From: Oscheius tipulae
Taxonomy: Eukaryota > Nematoda > Chromadorea > Rhabditida > Rhabditidae
Direction: 5' to 3'
Length of the DNA stretch: 64,000 bases
Assembly (NCBI GenBank): GCA_037178975.1
Contig: JASJZH010000001.1
Coordinates: forward strand, 7,548,501 to 7,612,500
Below the pieces are notes generated by a model that saw only the letters and a list, made by a program, of their open reading frames with translations, searched no databases and was not told the DNA's origin. Made by a program: the position numbers and the translations under genes. The first letter of the stretch is position 1. The number at the start of each line of letters is the position of its first letter. Shown in pieces: positions 59,908 through 64,000 of this stretch.

Positions 59908-61012
59908 ATGGTCGAATGGATCATTCTCATCAGTCTATCTCTCTTTACTTCGATAGCAGGTGATCGAGAGAGAGTTGAGCATGGAGCTGGCAGAATAGCA
60001 CGGCACAATGACTTGTTAGACAAAAATGCTGACATTGAAGCTCTATTAGGTTACTTATTTGCTTGGAAAAGAAAAAGATTTATTTAAGGTTCGAGGAAAG
60101 ACGCTGATAACTTCGAGGATCTACCCCCAGAGGAGGCAAAGAAGAGGCTGCGAGCCATAGCTCATGCTGCCGATACGAACAAGGACGGATTCATCGGTAT
60201 ATCAGATACGGAGCAGCAGAAATGTCAGGTTTAGACCAGGACGAACTGCGCAAATGGGTCGAGCACTCAATTCGGTCCATCGATGATGAGGAAACGGACG
60301 AAAGAATGAAAGAGATGGACACAAACAACGACGGGTTCATTTGCTGGGAAGAGTATTTGGAAGAGACCTTCTCAGAGCAGGACATCACAAAGTTGGATGC
60401 TGACGACAAAAAATCAATGGAAGAGGACAAAAAATACTTTGAAGGTAAGTCGAAACACGAAGTTATCCATCTCTTACAGCCGCCGACCTCGACAAGGATG
60501 GTAAATTAAACAGAGAAGAATTGTCCGCCTTCATCGTTCCCGAGAACTTCGCCCATATGCACTCGACTATCATCGAAAATACCATGCTGGAAAAGGACGG
60601 TAATAAGGATGGTGCCATCGACATCAACGAGTATTTGGGCGAAATAGCCGAGAATCCCACCAGTGAATGGCATTCTGTGGAAAAGAGCCGGTACTTTTGC
60701 TTATTTCAAGTATGAGAGGGGTTTTTCAGATTCATGGCCGAATTTGACAAGGACAGGGACGGCTTGTTGAAGGGAGAAGAGATTCGGAATTGGCTGATTC
60801 CTGACACCAAACAGATTTCAGAGAACGAGGCAAAGCATCTGATCGAGAAGGCTGACAAAGACATGGTTTAAAGGATCCTATTTTGCAAACTATCGTACTT
60901 TTAGGATGGAAAGTTGTCGATTGAGGAAATCGTCGACGGCTACAAACACTTTACTGGATCTGAGATTACCAACTACGGGGAGACCCTCACACGTCAACAC
61001 ACAGAGCTTTAG
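59908..61012 (+). CDS. CALU: CREC-family EF-hand protein (calumenin/reticulocalbin-like)
   Basis: CREC proteins are calcium-binding residents of the secretory pathway. A signal peptide (VEWIILISLSLFTSIAG) is followed by six EF-hand loops: DTNKDGFIGLDQDE, DTNNDGFICWEE, DLDKDGKLNREE, DGNKDGAIDINE, DKDRDGLLKGEE and DKDMDGKLSIEE. The linker NPTSEWHSVEKSRF matches the conserved EPEWVKTEREQF. The C-terminus is HTEL, a variant of the ER-retention tetrapeptide (HDEL in calumenin). One intron, inside the first EF hand (60199-60230), is only 32 nt, and its removal restores the loop. The ATG directly follows a TTTTCAG acceptor. Confidence 0.92.
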
Positions 61013-61652
61013 ACACATTCAACACTCATAACTTGATTGGTGCTTTCTTTTGCAACTATTGAACAACATTGATCTTTTCTATCATGTCCATACAACACGT
61101 GACTAATAAATTTTTCTATTTTAAAATTATAAATGTACCATTTGTTATACTTTTTCTCTGGTATGAGAGAAAAAAGTAGAAAGGAAAAGAAGAAAACTAG
61201 TCAAAGTGCGAGCACGAGAAACTAGTTCCAGCCCACGGCGTGTTACTCCCATGCAAAAGGCGTCGCCAACTTTTCTCGCGCCAATTTCCTATTTCGAGGG
61301 CGGGAATTTAAAATTAGTCCTCCAGCCTCTTCTTTTAGATTAATGTAGGGTATACGGTATTCTGTGCCAAAATCGGTTTAAACCACGATTTCTGTAGGAT
61401 ACTGTACTTAAGAAAACGAGCGGCATTTGCGCCTGGTTTGAAAAAGAGGCGACGCGCATAACAGACAGTGAGCCGGTTTGAAATCCCGCGCTCAAACGAG
61501 CATTGGTCCCGTCGTGAATTTTTCGTTATCTGTACGCGGGGCTTGAAATTTTTTAGGCCAATTCTGAACAGGGCTCATGATTATTTTTGGTCTTTCATTC
61601 TGCTTCTGCCTTGTTTCTACGACAGGCTAAACAACAAACTTGATTGCAGACG
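61013..61652. other. intergenic, no gene recognised
   Basis: About 640 nt between two plus-strand genes. It includes an AATAAA (~61107) for the CREC gene. The frame at 61468-61701 has no domain. The right end is TTGATTGCAG, 3 nt before the next start. Confidence 0.4.
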
Positions 61653-63054
61653 ATGGAGGACCTCGTCGATATCAAGTTTCCCTCCAAAGATAGCTCTATG
61701 AGCGATGAGGAGAGCTTCGATGCCGAAATGGAAATTGCTGAAGTTTTCGGATCTCCACTTTGGAAGAACAAGAGTCCAATCAAGACAAAAGTGACTGAAA
61801 ACAATGAAGTACGTCCGAAACAATCCGAAAAGCAGCAAGAACCCGTCGTTCCGCAGAAGACTTTGGCCGAACAGGAAAATGTTACTGTCTCAGGTAATAA
61901 ACATACACCGATATCATTGTTTTTCTAGTAACTACAAGTGTCTCTTCTTCAAGCGGCTTCAGCTCAGCTCCTAGTCTAGGATATGGTTCTCTTTCGGCAA
62001 CCGAATTCGGCATTACTCCATCCACAACGCCAGTCAGTCTGTTCGGTGGAAATTACGTGTGCCGCAATGAACCGGTCCCTCTATTGCGTAATTCCCACGT
62101 TAGCGGATTCGGATGTTCCAATGAAGCGATAGCTCGTCTGTCGGGAAGACCTCGAAATGGTTCGTTTCTAGCTCTAGTGTGCACCATGTTGTTTATAGGA
62201 CGTGGACGTCGAGCAGCTGTTTCTGAACGTCGTCAAGGCGGCTCAAGCCGATCGGATTCTCCACGCACACATGGTGATGTCCGAGACGGCACCCGCGCGA
62301 ATGATTCCTTCTTGACTTCGCCGTCTGACGCCTCCAAGACGGCAGTCGGATCAAAAATTTCCAGCAATAGCAATGCTCAATATGCATTCAACCCGTTCAC
62401 AGCTCCTCCTCCCAGTGCTGAACAGCAATCTGAAGCTAAGAATAAACAGAAAAGTAAGCTGTCCATGTTTACCTTACCTCTGCAGTTCTTTTAGCCAAAG
62501 CCGAACCTCGTGTTCTTGGAGGAAGACGTCCTAATGCGTTCGCAGACGACACAATCGCCGACGAAACTCCTTGCAGTACGTTTGTCTCTTTCTTTCTTGA
62601 CAGCTGTCTCAGAGAGACGTCGTGTCACCTGCAATATCTGTTCCAAGAACGGTCACACCGGCGAAGATTGCTTCCGGAATCCAAAAAACCAGCAGAACCG
62701 CGAGATCATGCGTTGCTACAATTGCTTCCAAAAGGGCCACATGGCAATTCGGTGCACTAGGCCTCCAGGAGGGAGATCGGGACCGAAGACGCGAAAACCG
62801 TCTAAAAATGGCCGCAAAGAGCCAAAGTCCGAAAAGGACGTTGAAAAAGAAAAAGCCGCTGCGGCAATTAATATGAAGGTTCGCCTTCCTTCTATCGTTT
62901 GTTAAAGAGATTCTTGCAGGGACTCGAAGTGATTATGAAGCTAATGAAAGATAAGCACTTGAGATCGGAAACTGCCAAACAAAGCCCGCAGCTCTTTGAT
63001 GACATGATGTCCTACATGCTCAGCCAAGTCAGCTTGAATGTCACTCCCAAATAG
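61653..63054 (+). CDS. two-knuckle CCHC zinc-finger protein
   Basis: Seven short exons. The N-terminal part is acidic (SSMSDEESFDAEMEIAEVFG) and then Ser/Gly/Phe-rich (SSSGFSSAPSLGYGSLSATE). The only recognisable domain is a pair of CCHC zinc knuckles: CNICSKNGHTGEDC and CYNCFQKGHMAIRC, each C-x2-C-x4-H-x4-C, which bind single-stranded RNA or DNA. A lysine-rich linker and a helical C-terminus (GLEVIMKLMKDKHLRSETAK) follow. There are no helicase, protease or integrase motifs, so it is neither a Vasa homologue nor a retrotransposon Gag-Pol. Disordered FG/SG regions plus knuckles suggest an RNA-granule protein, which is inference. The ATG lies 3 nt after GATTGCAG. Confidence 0.75.
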
Positions 63055-63233
63055 TCTGCAGGTCGTTTTTGTTTTCTTAGAAATTTACATGTTGTCATAA
63101 ATGTTACCGATCTTTAAAACTTTATTGACGAAATATGAGTACAGTCATGATAAACTTTTGTGGCACCTTGAAGATAACCGAGTACAACCATAGAGATAAA
63201 AATTGACCATATTACAATAGTAGAGATAAAAAA

Positions 63234-64000
63234 TCAGTATTTTACAATCTTCTTGATGGCATCGAAGACCTTCCACTGGGTGGGCAGATAGAACGGCTCG
63301 TAGACATGCGGGAACGGCGTGTCGTAGCCACAGACTCGTTCGATGGGGGACTCGAGGTTGAGGAAGCAGCGTTTCTATATCACATTCGTGGACTGTGCAA
63401 ATGAACTAGTTTACCTGGATTGTGGCAGCGATTTCAGCACCGAATCCGGAAGTGATAGGAGCCTCATGGGTAATAATCAGACGCCCGGTTTTTTGGACAC
63501 TCTAGAAGAGGATTGATAGAAGAAATGTAGCAAAAAAAGTACTTGAACGATGTGATCCTCATCCCAGGGCTGAATCGTGGCCAAATCGATGACTTCCGCA
63601 GAAACTCCGAGCTGTTCCTTGGCCAGCTTGGCCGCCTCGAGAGCCACATGAACCTGTGTTCCCCAGGAAACGATCGTGACGTCATTTCCCTCGACGAGAG
63701 TTTCGGCTTTGCCCAGAGGAAGAGTGAAATCGCCCGAAGGAACCTCTTCCACTGCGAGACGGTAGAGGATTTTTGGCTCGAAGAAAATGCACGGATCGGG
63801 GTCACGAATACAGCTCAGGAGAAGACCTTTGGCCTGGGCCGGTCCGCGAGGCACAACGATCTGTAACCATGGTTTATGTCACACGTAAATGTAAAGGCTG
63901 ACTTTGAGGCCGGGAGTGTGGGTGAAATGGGCTTCGGGACTCTGAGAATGGTAGAGAGCTCCGTGTCCGACAGCTCCCCAGGTGGCGCGAATGGTCAGAG
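63234..64000 (-). CDS. BCKDHB: branched-chain 2-oxoacid dehydrogenase E1 beta (partial, runs off right edge)
   Basis: BCKDHB is the beta subunit of the mitochondrial E1 that decarboxylates branched-chain 2-oxoacids from Leu, Ile and Val. Only the C-terminal half is in the window. It reads from the edge as [20 protein letters not shown], then [69 protein letters not shown], then [20 protein letters not shown], and [20 protein letters not shown] with [20 protein letters not shown]. It ends in KIVKY. These blocks separate it from pyruvate dehydrogenase beta: [20 protein letters not shown] and FEPFY are typical of BCKDHB. Three short introns. The 5' part lies beyond 64000. Confidence 0.95.

Noticed and set aside
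61653-63054. CCHC knuckles considered as a retrotransposon Gag.
   Set aside because: The gene has several short introns and no protease, RT or integrase nearby, so a host gene fits better.

Overview
This is a window of a compact animal genome. Genes are dense and intron-rich. Most introns are only about 32-60 nt, with GT...TTTCAG-type ends, and a few run to 0.5-2 kb. Many start codons lie 0-10 nt downstream of a good TTTCAG-like acceptor, and several same-strand genes are separated by only about 90-130 nt. That combination (spliced-leader trans-splicing plus operon-like clusters), together with an orcokinin-type neuropeptide gene, fits a nematode best. A flatworm, rotifer or tardigrade is not excluded by sequence inspection alone. 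I saw no prokaryotic, organellar or viral gene.

Layout. At 0.8-1.2 kb is a tiny double zinc-ribbon protein with a C-terminal membrane segment (minus strand). At 2.1-9.4 kb is a milton/TRAK motor adaptor (minus) with long 5' introns carrying repeats. At 9.5-11 kb are two unknown proteins, transcribed divergently. A DYRK/HIPK/PRP4-like kinase follows (11.4-13 kb), then an ATRX-type SNF2 ATPase and an acidic unknown protein (13.2-18.9 kb, minus). DDX10 and UTP15, both ribosome biogenesis factors, are in tandem at 19.4-24.4 kb. A Rap1-Myb-like protein is at 25.4-27.3 kb. CRTC (CREB coactivator) is at 28-31.7 kb (minus) and RASA1-type RasGAP at 32.9-36.2 kb. S-formylglutathione hydrolase is at 36.8-38 kb, followed by a decayed CK1/TTBK-like kinase (38.1-39.4 kb, minus).

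The stretch 39.4-44.4 kb is almost gene-free. It is followed by an orcokinin/pedal-peptide-like precursor (44.4-45.4 kb), PDCD5 (minus), dipeptidyl peptidase III, a WDR61/SKI8-like WD40 protein, and an unrecognised secreted prohormone-like protein (51.5-53.4 kb, minus). Then comes a tight minus-strand cluster: CSN7, SDHAF4 and PSMG4 (54.7-56.5 kb), with an OSBPL9-type oxysterol-binding protein upstream on the same strand. A CREC-family EF-hand protein (calumenin-like), a two-knuckle CCHC protein, and a partial BCKDHB running off the right edge complete the window.

The gene content is mostly housekeeping: ribosome biogenesis, chromatin, proteasome/COP9, mitochondrial enzymes and secretory-pathway calcium binding. 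There are also two secretory peptide precursors and the metabolic/neuronal coactivator CRTC. The most notable findings are the candidate novel prohormone, the small membrane zinc-ribbon protein, the Rap1-Myb protein, the operon/trans-splicing signature, and two short dispersed repeat families seen in three and four copies. All gene models were assembled by eye from reading frames and splice signals, so spans are more reliable than individual exon edges.
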